A program made the position numbers and the translations under genes. The notes below the pieces were generated by a model. It did not search any database, had not been told where the DNA came from, and saw only the letters and a program-made list of their open reading frames with translations. This document shows, one piece after another, positions 14,601-27,748 of a stretch of DNA of 64,000 bases (positions are counted from its first letter, which is position 1; each line of letters begins with the position of its first letter). Source of the DNA: Scleromitrula shiraiana (lineage: Eukaryota > Ascomycota > Leotiomycetes > Helotiales > Sclerotiniaceae); assembly GCA_028455995.1 (NCBI GenBank), contig JABELC010000002.1, positions 4,030,001 through 4,094,000 of the forward strand, written 5' to 3'.

Positions 14601-16475
14601 GGTCGAAAAGAGGGAAATTCGACAACAACTCAATTCGAGTGTCAGAGGGCAGGAAGTTGGTGTGTAGTTGTCTGGCGGAGATTCTATGTAACTGGTTCCT
14701 TGTCATTAATAATGAATACAGTCGTTTATGTGGATTTTGATGTTATTGCCACTAGTATAGTGACTGGTTCAGATGTAATCTACGAATGGAATAACGAAAT
14801 GTCTCGAATCCAGTGACGGAAAATTCATATTTAAGCTGAGAATGATACTTGGACAGAATTTTCAACAAACGGTTGCCATTATTAGGTAATGTTCTTCGTC
14901 CTTCTATGATGAAAGTCAAAGTTATACTCAACATACATGCTTAAATAGAGTGAACTGTGATGGATCAAGGCCGGCTAACCCTTACCACGTGCAAAAAACC
15001 GATACAAGCAGTCAAAAGTGAATACAAAGCATCAGAAAAAAGGGGAAGTAAATCATCAAATGCATTCACCACGAACCCACTTCGCCGCAAGCAAAAACTT
15101 ACCAAGCTACAGCAGTGCGGAGTTCAGTCTTCTGAAGTAGTATATAAGCTTCATCCCAGACCAGCAATCTAGTCTACCATAACACTAGAGAACTTGAGTA
15201 ATGGTGGATTGGTATGTGTTGTGAATTGTGCCGTTTTCTGATCTCATACTAGCAGGTTATGATATCACAACACAATTTACGGTATCGTGGTCAGTTTCTG
15301 AGCCATAACATTAATATTATAATTGTTGTTGAAGGGCTGGAATTTTTGTCAGTTATAGAAGCTTTACCATCACTATCAGTATTAACTATCACCATCAAAT
15401 TCTAAACCAACCAAAACACGATTCTTACCTCCCACCCCAGTTCTCAGCCGCTATACACTCGCACCCACATGTGCCTCATTTATGCCAGGGTATACACGTC
15501 GTTACCTAAATCAAGAACATAATGACGGAAAACCCACACTTAAATCATGAAGAATCAAGAATTTTAGGGAAAGCGAAAACGGCGCAATGATCCGTTTTTG
15601 CTCCACCGGTGCGTAATTATTGGCTCTAGGAGGATAATTCCGGGGGAGTGGGGAAGGCGGGTTATTGTAGAGAGTAGTTGTGTGAGGGGTAGGAGTGAAT
15701 GTATGAATTGAGGGATGGAGGTGGTCTGAGAGGGTGTGAGGAGTCGAGGTGAATTGAGAGGGGTTGAGTAGATGACTTCACTGGGCTACTTCTCAAGTTC
15801 TTGAGCTCTTGGGAAACCGTGCGAGTAGTATAAAGACAAGCAGTTACCTGATTGGAACAATCTATAAAGATAAGCTGCGCAAACGAGGTGCGCACCATCA
15901 AAATGAGATTATGCGTGTAAAACCTTTGTCCCGTGAGTAGAAGCTCATGTTTAATTTAGGAGACGAGGCTTGATCACCTGAAGGAACTGGTAATGTTATT
16001 ACTGTTGTTCCTACTACTGTTAGGAATCCAATTTTATTATCGTTGTCGAATTTGATATGTACTGCCGAACTCTACGGCATGATATATGAAACATTAGGGA
16101 CGAATACAATTCCTTACACTTGGATTCCAACTTCTGACCCTGTCCGATTTCATCCCATAGGTTCTCTTTTAGCTGACAGCTGGGACATTCCTTTCCGCGA
16201 AGACGCTGCAAGTTCGCATCATTTTGGTCCAAAAATTGGGTTTGTTGTTGAAGGGAGATCTATATATGTGTTGGGTGGAACGAAAATCAATGTTTAAGTA
16301 TTAGTGAATGGTACTACCATGAAGGACTTTTCCGCTTGGCCAAGACAGTGTTTGCAGTGAGAAAGAAAGCATAAATATTTCCAAAATAAAGAGAAAAATC
16401 TCCAGGCGATTAGGTTTTTGAACGTGGAAAATATGGTGGTAGGTATTTCATTAATGGTTTTATTGAGCCCAACCT
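11657..16475. other. Intergenic region, mostly simple sequence, no supported gene
   Basis: Between the convergent slx1 and trm61 genes. Simple repeats lie at 11881-11968 (GAGGA/GAGGG), 11998-12030 (GATAGATACTTA), 12046-12075 (ACAAG) and 12140-12215 (ACCAACC-type). From 12.6 to 16.4 kb base composition is ordinary, but short open frames (for example 12607-12816, 14468-14740, 14957-15172, 16043-16297) show no recognisable family, no clear splice extension and no good start context. Untranslated regions or non-coding RNAs cannot be excluded. Confidence 0.5.
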
Positions 16476-18035
16476 CTAATTGACCTCTTCCTTAACAATT
16501 CCATCATCTCCGTTAACAGATCTGGCTGCGTGCTTGGAATGACTAGCTCTAGCTTCCTTCTTCAGCTGCCTCCTACTCATCTCCTTTGGTTTTCTGAAAT
16601 CAGGATCACCCGTGAGTTTAACCACCCACTTCTCTCTCGCCTTCTTCTCATCCTCTTCGCTCCACTCCCTCGGTAAGACGGCAAACACCAAATATGAAGT
16701 ATGGGTTTTGATCTCCTGCTCTGTTCGATGTATTAATTTTCCCTCCTTATAGATCTTGCCTTCTACTAAACTCTTCATCAACGCTTCCCTACTATTTGGA
16801 TTTGATCGCGGCATTTTCTTAGGTGCATCCCCATTCTCGTGGAATCCTTGGTGTCCATTTTCTACTTCTATCAGACGAGCGAGAGCTTCTTCGACATTGG
16901 CGGGTGTGGCTTGTATACCTCTTTGTAGACCACTGTCAATTCCAATTCTTTCCCGGCGAACCTCGATACGCTTTTGAGATAGTTCGACCATTTGAATGTC
17001 AACCCAGCCAAGTTGTCGCATAACGGAAATTGTACGTTGGACTTGCTCGATACAAGGAGAGAATGTACATATATGAACTGGTGCATCGGGATTAAGAGCA
17101 GAAAGAAAAGATCCTTCTGAAGTTTTTGTTTTAGGTTGTGCATCATTCGAATTTTGAATTGGTGGAGGTGGTGATCGAGTCAAATGTGGTAAAGCAAGCC
17201 ATGGAGCTGGCAAATCCAGGAATATTGACTCTGCCATTGGACTTTTTCCATCCACTAAGAACCCTTCTTCACAAACATCTCGATGTGTAATTTGAACAAG
17301 TCCACCCATTCCATGATCTCTCAATTCTTCAACTAATTTTCCATGTCTCTGTTCATGAAATTCGAAACTCCAAACTTTTCCTAACTTGCGCTTCTTCGTC
17401 GTATGCTCATCTGGATATCCACTATATACTGCTCTCGTAGATGCATGTGTAAAAGATCCACTGCCAGCTCCCGCTTCTATTATGCTCGTTCCCGGTCTCG
17501 CGCGAATTCGATGTAAAATATAACTGTAATCTGGGGTATAAACAACCTGTGTTCGATGTGGTAAAGAATTGGTCCAGTTTTCCGGTGTTGGTGGTAAGAA
17601 ATGTATAAAACCACTTTCAGCAGATGTAGCCTCCTTAACCTCTCTTGGTGTAGAAGTCCCATCATCTTCAGTTTGCGCAATGGCCTCTCCTTCTTGTGGT
17701 GTACCAACTTCTGAATCGTCTCGTTTTCGTTTTTTGTCGCCCCTTCTTCCTCTGGATCCTGTATCAACTTTTGATGCTACTACTTGACTTCCCCATGGCA
17801 TTCCAATCAATGTACTGTGCGGAAATGAACCAAATCGAGTGTTTGTAACTTTTCCTTCTGAATAACCTTCATTCTTTTCGTCGTGATTGCTTAATATTGT
17901 TGGAGTTTGAAGGTCTCTTTTTAAATGTAAAATGGCCAATTGTTCTGAAGAAGCCGAGACTCTTGGATGAAAAAAAGGTGACTTCTTGATAGGCATTTTG
18001 GTAAGATTGTTCTGTATTGATCTTACCGTCGTCAA
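16476..18035 (-). CDS. trm61: tRNA (adenine-58-N1)-methyltransferase catalytic subunit Trm61 (Gcd14)
   Basis: Trm61 pairs with Trm6 to put m1A at position 58 of tRNAs, including initiator tRNA-Met, using S-adenosylmethionine. A single 519-residue frame without introns. The N-terminal strand domain is recognisable at RFGSFPHSTLIG and PWGSQV (about 67-85). The methyltransferase fold carries motif I IIEAGAGSGSFT (185-196), the acidic partner in SFEFHEQR, and the characteristic DLPAPW (about 274-279), followed by the conserved CTFSPCIEQVQRT stretch. A low-complexity insert with a basic KKRKRD cluster (about 92-140) suggests nuclear entry. The C-terminus is Lys/Arg-rich. Translation may instead begin at Met14 (MPIKKSPFF). 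Its start faces the cysteinyl-tRNA synthetase gene across about 247 bp. Confidence 0.93.
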   Translation of the reverse strand: MTTVRSIQNNLTKMPIKKSPFFHPRVSASSEQLAILHLKRDLQTPTILSNHDEKNEGYSEGKVTNTRFGSFPHSTLIGMPWGSQVVASKVDTGSRGRRGDKKRKRDDSEVGTPQEGEAIAQTEDDGTSTPREVKEATSAESGFIHFLPPTPENWTNSLPHRTQVVYTPDYSYILHRIRARPGTSIIEAGAGSGSFTHASTRAVYSGYPDEHTTKKRKLGKVWSFEFHEQRHGKLVEELRDHGMGGLVQITHRDVCEEGFLVDGKSPMAESIFLDLPAPWLALPHLTRSPPPPIQNSNDAQPKTKTSEGSFLSALNPDAPVHICTFSPCIEQVQRTISVMRQLGWVDIQMVELSQKRIEVRRERIGIDSGLQRGIQATPANVEEALARLIEVENGHQGFHENGDAPKKMPRSNPNSREALMKSLVEGKIYKEGKLIHRTEQEIKTHTSYLVFAVLPREWSEEDEKKAREKWVVKLTGDPDFRKPKEMSRRQLKKEARASHSKHAARSVNGDDGIVKEEVN

Positions 18036-18282
18036 CTTTTTACATGAAGATCTAAATATTTTTTTCCCTCCAATACTCGAGTATTGAACCTTGGAAGATA
18101 ATCAGATCCTGGCTCAAAACAATTTTTAGCGCGAGGCTGAAATGTAGCCCGATAAATTTATTTTCAGCCTAAATGGAGGGGGAGTGAAGGAGCGTTAACA
18201 AATAATTGATCACTCCTTTTTGTTGTGACTCGATTTATTTATTTCAAGAATACTACAAAGACAACGTACATTAACTAAATGA
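18036..18282. promoter_or_regulatory. Divergent promoter region shared by trm61 and cysteinyl-tRNA synthetase
   Basis: Only 247 bp separate the two start codons, which point away from each other, so the promoters must overlap or abut. No confident TATA box or factor site was identified. The bidirectional role is inferred from gene arrangement. Confidence 0.6.
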
Positions 18283-20890
18283 ATGTTGTTTTTCAAACGC
18301 TCTTTCATTCTTTCTAACGTTTCTTATTCCTTTACTTATTCTCCTCGTGCTACACGTCCTAGAATCAGAGGATATTCAAGCATTAAATCTTTGAGAATGG
18401 ATCAATTAAAAGTCCATAACTCTTTAAAGCCTGGATCCCTTGTTCCATTCGTTCCTATTGAGAAGGGAAAGGTTTCTTGGTATGTTTGCGGTCCAACAGT
18501 TTATGATCATTCGCATTTGGGGCATGCTAGAAATTATGTTTCTACCGATATTATACGAAGAATAATGAAAGATTACTTTGGGTTTGATGTCAAATTTGTT
18601 ATGAATATCACAGATGTCGACGACAAGGTGGGATACGAGATACCGTTCGAGATGGCGGCGTAGTTTACTGATTTTACTTGAACAGATTATTCTCAAAGCA
18701 AGAAGGCAGAAGCTTTTAGAACTCGAAAAGTCGAAAACTTATACCGAGTCGGAACTTGCAAAACTGGCTGCTACAGCCTTCCAATCCTACGCAACCTCGA
18801 ATTTACCTGAACTCCTGAAAGGTGGATCGGACCTTACCCCGAATAATTATGCGGAAAGAAGAGATGCTACATATGGAAAGGTATTGGCGGGTGGAACTTT
18901 GACTGGGGAGGGCAAACCTGGTGATGCGGAAGCTAAGATGAAGATGCACCTGAGTAACCTTTCTGCTGCGGCGCAAGCAATCCAAGAAGAGAAGGTCTTT
19001 GGTGGAGCCGATGAAATACTTTTACCATATTTGGATTCGTTATATAAGGACACTGTCGATGCGAAGGACCATACCATATTTACAAATGTTACTAAATACT
19101 GGGAGCAACAATTCATGGAAGATATGGATGCATTGAATGTTATGAGACCTGATGTCATCACAAGAGTCACTGCATATGTTCCTCAAATCGCCGATTTCGT
19201 TGAGAAAATAGTACAAAAAGGTTTCGCATATGAGTCGGATGGATCTGTTTATTTTGATATTGCGGCGTTTGAGAAAGCTGGCAATCCCTATGCACGATTG
19301 AGACCCGAAAGTCGAAACGATAAAGCTTTGCAAGAGGAAGGCGAGGGATCGTTATCGAAAAATGTGGGAGGAAAGCGAGGCCCAGGCGATTTCGCACTGT
19401 GGAAGAAATCAAAATCTGGGGAGCCAAGTTGGCCAAGTCCATGGGGTGAGGGAAGGCCTGGATGGCATATTGAGTGCTCTGTTATGGCTTCGGACGTTCT
19501 GGGTTCAAAATTGGACATTCATTCCGGTGGTATTGATTTGGCATTCCCACATCACGACAACGAATTGGCTCAAAGTGAGGCATATTATTGCGAGCATGGC
19601 AATGGACCACATGAATGGGTTAACTATTTCCTACACATGGGACACCTATCGATTTCGGGCTCCAAGATGTCGAAGTCTCTGAAGAACTTCCAAACGATTC
19701 GAGATGCCCTTGCTACAGATTATACACCTAGAGGAATGCGGATCGTATTCCTTATGGGACGATGGAATGACGGTGTAGAAATCTCACCTGACATGAGATT
19801 AATGGCAGAGGGATGGGAGGGTACAGTCAATGTAAGTTTTTAGGCTGAAATTGAAAGATAGATTGCTAACATATTATAGAATTTCTTCGTCAATGTCAAA
19901 TCTTTGATAGTAGAAGCAGGTACATCGACCTCAATCGAGGATTTGAAATCTCTCACGATTCATCCAGAACTTCAAACAGCACTTGAGAAGGCGCAAACCG
20001 ACTTACAAACTGCGCTCACCGAGTCCTTTGACACACCAAAGGCAATGCTTATTTTACAAGAGTTAATTAAGGAATCGAATATCCACATGAGTACCCATAA
20101 ATCTGATCTTGATCTTCAAGGATTGGAGAAAGTAGCTCGATGGATAACAAAAATTGTTGGCATCTTCGGTCTCGATTCGAATGCAAAGGCACCGTATGAA
20201 GGACTTGGATGGGCTAGCACATCTGCAAATAGTAGCCTATCACCTCAAGAACTCGTGGTACCTTACTCGCAAGTATTCCAAAGTATCAAGCAAGAAGTAC
20301 AAGATTTATCTTTACATTCTGAAACACTGGACAAGTTACTGGCAACAGATATCGAGAATCAATTCATCTCTCTTCTCACCGCCGGCACGAAAGACGAAGA
20401 GGCCCTTGCACTACCATATCTCCGCATTATCGCAAAGACTAGAGACGAATTACGTCGGATAGCCCCAAGTTCCGAGCATAAAAAACAAATTCTGTCGTTA
20501 TCCGATAGAATTCGCGATAATGATTTGACAAACCTAGGAGTCTATTTGGATGATAGAACAGATCAAGGATCACTTATCAAATTCATTCCAAAAGAAGAAT
20601 TAATCGCACAAAGAGAAGAAAAAGCAGCAAAAGAAAGAGAAAAGATAGCACAAAAAGAGGCAGCTAGACTTGCTAGAGAGAAGTTAGAACAAGAGAGGCT
20701 CGAGAAAGCTAAACTTAGCCCGTTGGACATGTTCAAGGATGATAGATTTAGTGAATGGGATGCTGATGGTTTACCGACTAAGACGAAGGAAGGTGAAGAT
20801 GTACCGAAGAGCGCATTGAAGAAATTTAAAAAGGATTGGGAAAGGCAAAAGAAGGCCCATGAGGATTGGAAAGCTAAGTCGCAGTCGTGA
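18283..20890 (+). CDS. Cysteinyl-tRNA synthetase, probably dual cytosolic/mitochondrial
   Basis: Class I aminoacyl-tRNA synthetase that charges tRNA-Cys. Three exons: 18283-18627, 18686-19831 and 19880-20890 (introns 58 and 48 nt, both phase 0), 833 residues. Visible motifs are the HIGH-type signature HLGH (78-81), zinc ligands Cys69 in WYVCGPTV, Cys379 in WHIECS, His404 and Glu408 in FPHHDNE, and KMSKS (442-446). A eukaryote-typical insertion (about 116-250) separates the Rossmann halves. The C-terminus has a Lys/Glu/Ala-rich helix (about 730-800), then LSPLDMFKDD. The first about 38 residues are rich in Ser, Arg and aromatic residues with almost no acids, like a mitochondrial targeting signal, and Met39 (MDQLKVHNS) opens the conserved body, so two start sites could yield both isoforms. 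Intron 1 retention would stop translation within 12 codons. Confidence 0.95.
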
Positions 20891-21689
20891 TTTATTTAGC
20901 ATGATGATATTTCGGTCGAAATTCTCGGGAAAATGTTTGCCAATTAGCTAGGATTGGGAAAAAGGGAATTGTTTGTTTGTTGCAATTTGTTGGGGTAGGA
21001 AATATCATTAGTTTGAGGATATCATTTGTGTCATTTTAGTCTTTTCAATTTTTTTCTTAGAGAAATAGAGATACTCAACATTTACCCCCCTTTTCCTCGG
21101 CAATTTAATTGTGAAAAATAATGTTAGGTCTCCAATATTTCCCAAAGTGTTCTCAGCAGTGCACTGTTTTATGGCTGTAGGTAATGTATGACATGGGTTA
21201 TTGGAGTATAAGGAGCGATCTGCTTAGGGTGTATATATCATTGAACTTTCCGAGGCGTCTCCACTGTACATATAACACTACATATAACAATACATAGAAC
21301 AATACATAGAACAATACATAGAACAATACATAGAACAATACATAGAACAATACATAGAACAATACATAGAACAATACATAGAACACTAGAACACCACATC
21401 TTCATCGGCGTGACCGACTCATTCTACCTTACCTATCATAGGGTGTACGCACTGCACAACTGAAAGTGGCTCGGGTACATACACAGCTTTACCCCACATA
21501 CTCCAGAATATCAAGATCATCAAACGTCCACTTAATTCATCTCCATTTGTACAACAACTTCCACCCCCAAATTCATCCTTCCATCCACATACCACATCTT
21601 CCGTCCACTTTGACATGATATGTATGATATTTCCTCATACGATCAATCATACCACTCAGACTGTTCGAGTCTGAGAATAATATACCATT
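20891..21689. repeat. Intergenic region with a 12-bp minisatellite
   Basis: No gene is supported. It contains a clean minisatellite of about ten ACAATACATAGA units at roughly 21275-21385. The 21,400-21,690 part is the probable promoter and leader of the downstream transcription factor gene. Confidence 0.7.
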
Positions 21690-24528
21690 ATGAAAAATGA
21701 TCCGGTTGTATCTGTTCCCAATAATACTATTTCGGGTTCTAATGATGTAGCGAAGAATAACATTGGAGGAACTTCAAAAATTATCACGGCTTCTTCTTCA
21801 ACTGCGACGAATAATACGAGAGATAAAGATTCAATATCACCTGTTAAATCGAATTCAAATCGATTTGAATGTCCTCATCCTCAATGCCCGAAAAGTTTTA
21901 GTAGGATTGAGAATTTGACAAGACATCAAGCAAATCGTAAGTTCAATTGACGCGTCATTTGCCTCCTCCTTCTGTATATACTTTCACAAATCCCGACGTT
22001 GTCACATTTGAATCACGTGTACTGACATTTTCTTGGTATAGATGACGAAGTTGGAAAATTTCCTTGTGTGGTATGCAGGAAAAGATTCACTCGAAGTGAT
22101 TTATTGCGCCGTCATCGACGGATACATCTGCAAAACAAACTTTCGAGTAAAGAATCTCCAATCACTCACGTGATCGATCAGCATCTTCCGCCGACATCAT
22201 CCGAACCTCGAAGTCTACCCAATCATATGCATTTAAATGGAGATCCAAACTCTTCATCGTCATCGCATCATGATGGCGGTTCTCGTAATGTTTACGAGAC
22301 TTCGTTGCCGCCGACCATCAATCAGACACGTGAGAACTTACCATCGATACAAGATGTGGTATATGCAAGAGGCTCACCAATATCTCAATCAGGATTGACA
22401 AGTCTTGTTGAAGCTGCTTTAGCACCACAACCTTCAATGGGAAGCAATTTTCAAGTTCCAGTAACTGAATCTTTCAATGGTTGGGATGGATTTATGCTCT
22501 ACAATGATACTCCGAGTGTTTACATGGGATCCTATGATGCTGATATTTCTTGGACAATGGAATGCCTGAGTCAAGACTCATGGAGTTATATGGATCTTGA
22601 ACTTGGTATGGGTGGCTCGGACTTTGGAAAACCAGATACACTTGTTGGATCTGGTCACCAGCCACATGATTTCGATGCTGAAGGTGAAGATGAAGGAACA
22701 GATCACTGGCCGGATAAAGTTAGTCGTTCAGAGAGTCCACCTAGGTGGGCTCCTAAATCTATTCCCAGTCATGCTGCATTAGGTCCGGACTCATGGCATA
22801 CTGTAGCACAGGAAGCTAGAATGTCTGTACCGTCGATAGGCCCGAGACATCAAATCACTGAGGGTGTCAGAGTGTCGATTTTGGATATGTTACAAATCGA
22901 ACTTCCAAGTGATCCGATACGTGTTGAAGTTACCAATACGACGTTTCCTCCTCCGGAAGTTCTTGATTATTTTCTTCAACTTTACTTCCAACATATTCAT
23001 CCACGATTTCCTATTGTTCATGTACCGACATTTAATACTTTCACAACCTCTCCTTTACTTCTTGTTTCAATGATGTTTCTTGGATCTTGTCATTCGAAAG
23101 TAGATCGTGGTAGGTTTGTAAGATTATTTCATAATCGTGCACGAGTGGCCAGCATGAAACTTCATGAAATAGAAGAGAAACATGTGAGTATCTATGCACA
23201 ATGCAAGCACCGGCAATTTTACTAACATATCAAAGCTTCGAATTCTCGATAATATTTTCTTATTGTTCAATCTTTGCCTTGCGGGTGCTTGGAGTGGTAA
23301 CAAAATCATGTTTGAATTCGCGGAAGGCGTTAGAGGTATACTTATAACATCTTCTCGCAGAGCACGTCTATTAGATTGCAGACCAATATCCCGCGTTCAA
23401 TTCGATCATAAAACGATGCCAAGGAATACTCCACAAGAGATCGAATGGTTTTCATGGATCGAAACGGAGAAGAGGAAGAGACTTGGATTGGCAATTTATG
23501 TTTGTGTCATCATTAGACCCGTTTTAATTCAAGAACTATAATTGACCATATTTCAGATATTCGATTGTCAATATGCCGCACTTTTCAATGTTCAACCATA
23601 TGTCAGCAAAGCCGAAACAACAAATTGTGTTTTCCCATGTCCAGATCAACATTGGGAGGCACCATCCCCACAAGCCTGGAAAATGCTAGTTGGTCCCGCT
23701 GACATACCACCCGCTACATATTATCTCCACGCCCTAAACGGAGTTCTTCTGCACAAATGGACCAAACCTCCCCCACCCGTCATACCCACAACAACATTCG
23801 GCAAAACCCTCCTAGTCTACGCAATACATACCCATATATTCGACTGGCGCACCTCCGTATCCATGTTAAACCCTACCGGTCTCATGGGAACAATCGGAAA
23901 CCAAGCCCTTGACATCGGCACCGGGCTCCTCTCGCGAAGAAGATGGCTCATCGACGCTCTAGATTCCTACGTCGAATGTTACGGCACCGATAACCATTTC
24001 AACGAACAATCTATAGCGGGAAATCTCCTCTGTAAATTGGGATATATTTCGCTCGATGTGAGTCTGAGCGATGTACATTTAATGGCGGGCCGATCGGCAA
24101 ATAAACAAGATTGCGATTTTGCGGCTGTGAATTTGGGGTATTGGGCGAACTCGGAGATTGTGGAGGGTACTATGGGGAATGTGTTTGATATGTTGAGGGT
24201 TTGTGAGGAGGCTTGTTTGAGGGGGGGTGGAGTGGGTGGGAATGGCAATGGAAATGGTGGGGGTGAAGGGGGGAGGATGGAAGAGGCTTCGTATGAAATT
24301 GTGGTGTGTTTGTTTACGGGGGGATTGGTATGTTGGGTGTATGCGAGGTTGAGGAATGGGTTGGGGGAGGAGGAGAGGAGGGGGGTTATGGATTGGGTGG
24401 GACGGGCGGGGAGGGGGTTGACGGGGATGGGGTGTTGGAGGATGGGGGAGATGTTTGGGAGGATTTTGAGGGGGTTTGATGGGGTGGGTGGGAATCAGAA
24501 TGGTGGGGGTGGTGCTGCTGGAACTTAA
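21690..24528 (+). CDS. C2H2 zinc-finger transcription factor with fungal-specific regulatory domain
   Basis: A predicted nuclear DNA-binding regulator; target genes unknown. Four exons: 21690-21936, 22042-23183, 23236-23499 and 23557-24528 (introns 105, 52, 57 nt), 874 residues. Two classic fingers lie at the N-terminus: C61-x4-C66-x12-H79-x3-H83, whose last His is completed across intron 1, and C91-x2-C94-x12-H107-x3-H111. From about residue 378 (FPPPEVLDYFLQLYF, HPRFPIVH, SPLLLVSMMFLG) to about 640 is a fungal_trans-type regulatory domain with the ARLLDCRP and RLGLAIYIFDCQ stretches conserved in this class. Intron 3 was placed to join LAIY to IFDCQYAALF. The C-terminal region (about 770-870) is very Gly-rich (GGNGNGNGGGEGG) and G-biased in base use. 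Related to many filamentous-fungal C2H2/fungal_trans proteins; no specific ortholog is recognised. Confidence 0.9.
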
Positions 24529-27500
24529 TTGATTACCAGTAAAAATAGAACCTCGTGTTCAAATAGACTTCTTTGTAGACTGTTTAGACCTTGTTCTCTA
24601 GAAAATTGAGACCAAATGACTTAATCCTTTTTTTGAAGTCTTTCAAGTGAATACCAAACATATCATTTAGGCAACGCCCTACCAATACCAGTACTTGTAT
24701 ATTCCAGATCCATCCCATCACATACCCCACTATAAGTGCCCCCTACGCAAACCCCATCCACAACCACGCCGTAATAACACAGATTGCGCCTCACTCTGCC
24801 CGCATGGGAATTTTTGTTTCCAAAATGCTTTTTCAACAAGCACGGGGTTTCTAACTTTCTTTTCTGTTTTCTTGTGGAGAGAGGTAGGGAATTCAATGTT
24901 TTAGTTGTCGATACTTGGCGTTTAAGTGGTTATCGCCATTTAACCTGCGACTGGGTGGTAGTCGTTGTCGCTCTTGATTGATAGTTATCCGTTTTCTATA
25001 CTATGACAATTTTCTCGGATGACAATGATGCATCTGTTCTTTATATTCATGGTCGCGTTTGGTCCTTGCGAGGTATTCGGACTTGGTTTGGGTGGTGGGG
25101 AGATGTTTGAGATACAAGCATGGATATATTTGGATTGCTCTATCCACATTCATTTATATTTCTTTGGTGTTTGTTTATACTTCTGGTTTGATGGGCTAGC
25201 TTGTGCGAGGGTTTATATACCTGTCCTCTGCGTCCTCTCGCTCAAATGAGGGTTACGGTAGTGTGAGGTCAGATGCTATGCTTTCATGATGTATTAGATC
25301 GGAAAATTAGGAACTGCGTTCTATATATTCACTGTCTATTATCTAGAAAATCGATACGCGATGCTTAGGTGATATGTTGAATATATACAGCTCCGTAATT
25401 CAATCTTTCTTCACGATATACATTAGTATCTTAGTATCTATCCAAGAGAGTTGCCACTCCTTACACCATGATGCACCGATTTCATCTCATGTTTGTTGTA
25501 TGGTCATATGTTGGAAGATGTGTGGTTTATATACATGGGACTTCAGAGTAGAAAGTTTGAGAAACGGGAAGGAGATGGAGAAGGTGAATATGTGCCGTGG
25601 GGAGTGGATTTGTGGGGTGATATATTGGGTTGGATGGAGTGGATCATTGTGATGAATACAAGTTATTTCTGGTCATATTGTGGAAGTGGATCTCTAGTCT
25701 CATACTATAAAATGTCCCTCTTAAATCTTCTTTTGTTTCCTCAAATATCAATGCTGACGCGCACATTCAATTTCATGATGGTGGTTTGTAATGTTATCCG
25801 GCTTTTATGGTTTGACTAACTGTTTAGGTGGTCTATGTATATGTAGAGGAAGGAACAGATATCTCCCAACAGTTGTACTCGTTCCCAGATAAAAAATTCC
25901 TATGCCATCAATTTACTTCTTCTCTGCCAATGATTTAAGTTATTGTTGTTGTTCCTATCAATCTTTTCGGGCACACAAATATAAAATGATTTATTAGTAT
26001 GCAATCTCAAGGTTTGAGTCTCGGTTCTCTATTCCAAGGGAAGTGTCCGGAGATGAGAAATATCAAGACTTGGATCTCTCCTCTTAAGTGCTTTTGCAAA
26101 ATTTTTATTCCAAAAGGGAGGTAAAATATATGGCTTTTTATACTTTGGTTTTACTTCCTTAAGCTTGGAACCTGAAATAAACGGAGTCTGTTGAAATATG
26201 CGATTAAGTCCATTTACTCTAGTAATTTTACTGCACTAGTGATATCAATACTCAATGCATTACTATAAATTCATGCTGATCTGCTCAGAAACTGTGAACC
26301 TTTAATATCAAGTTATTGAAAACAATGGAACGAAACTCAATGCACATGGTTTTTTGAACTTTTCATTATCAACATGTAGTAATTTGATGATTATTTACGT
26401 TCTACGTCGGTTATTCACGTTACTTTTGGATTTGGAGTGCGTTACCAACACTATGAGTTGATGCCAAAGAATCTTATGTGTTGTTACAACTTGATGTAGG
26501 AATATGATAAAAATTAAGACGGAGAATAAAGCACACAAGTAATAGTATAATATCCAAAGCAGTATTCCATGTCTTTTGTCTATGCTAGGGATTTTGATTC
26601 CAAGACTTACTCCCACCCGTGGAAAAAATTCTAGTCTTTCAAGTCAGTTTGTGGGTTGTAGATGGCACATGGTTGGAGTTTATATAGACCGAGATATGAA
26701 TGTAGAAATGAAGGCGGGGACACGATGAATTGCATGTCAACGTTTTCCTGTTAATTATATTTTTTGGAAGATTGATTGGCCTATATCTAATCTTTTCTAT
26801 ATTCAAGTCGGTAAAAGCTATCCACGGAACGGCTATAAAAGGGATTAAATATTGAATAATTAGATTGAATTGGATAAAAAGGTTGCTATGTCATCAAGTG
26901 GAGAGCGTTGATGATGTTCTGGCCTGAGGAGAGAAGATCAATCACCTTCAAGCTGTATTCTTGAGTTAAGTTGAGGGAGATGTCATTTTAAATACTCAGT
27001 GTTCCGATCATATTAGTGTTAGTGTTACTGTTTCCGTAATGGTTGTCCTTCTTGGAATATTGACTTGCCTATTGTTGTTATGCCACACATACGCATACTT
27101 ACAATCATATAGGTTTGCATCATAATCCTACTCCAAATCTTGCATTGTAAGTCAAGTTCGTAGTAGACGTTATTATCATGAGATACTATAGATCACACTC
27201 TATCCGTGCGATTTGTGGAATTTTTGGGACTAGCAACTTTGATTTTCTTTGTTTGCATGCTAGGATCTTTTGAAACTGAGGGAGAGTTTAGGATGTCTCA
27301 ATGAGGACGAGCCAGCTTATACTTTGTATATCTTCATATCGCGTTTGACTTTGTTTTTTCATTGGCGACACTGTATAAAAACTTGGTTGATAACACACAA
27401 ATTCATGATTTAGTAATGGGATGGGGTCTTGATTAGATGAGGGGACCTAACGTTGGGGGTCGTGTGGAGACAAGAAGTCAACTCCACCGAGATTGAACTT

Positions 27501-27748
27501 GGGGTATAAAACCTGCAACTATTCTATCGAAGCAAGAAATAATTATCGATAGGTTTTGCACTACAAGCTGGCAATAATGCAGGAAGCTTGCTCTTGCTTC
27601 TAATCTAATACTGGGCATTCGGTAAGCTTGAGTTTGATCTTTAGTTTTCAATGTCAAATTCGAAAGTTTTATTTATGTATCAGTATCATCATCATCAATT
27701 CAGGATAAGTCATTGTCATTATTTAGATTCGGCTCCCGTTCGTATATA
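24529..27748. other. Intergenic region, no supported gene
   Basis: 3.2 kb between the transcription factor gene and the AT island. Only short frames without family resemblance or codon-like composition occur (for example 25019-25249 and 25493-25819). A GGGGACCTAAC string at 27440-27450 resembles the conserved end of the LTR-like repeat near 34.67 kb and may be a relic; otherwise nothing stands out. Confidence 0.5.

Noticed and set aside
16043..16297. 84-residue plus-strand frame near the 3' end of trm61
   Set aside because: No recognisable motif, overlaps an equally open minus-strand frame, and no promoter was seen.
21275..21385. Repeat-encoded hydrophobic frame on the minus strand
   Set aside because: A FYVL-type peptide that simply translates the 12-bp minisatellite; no start context or homology.
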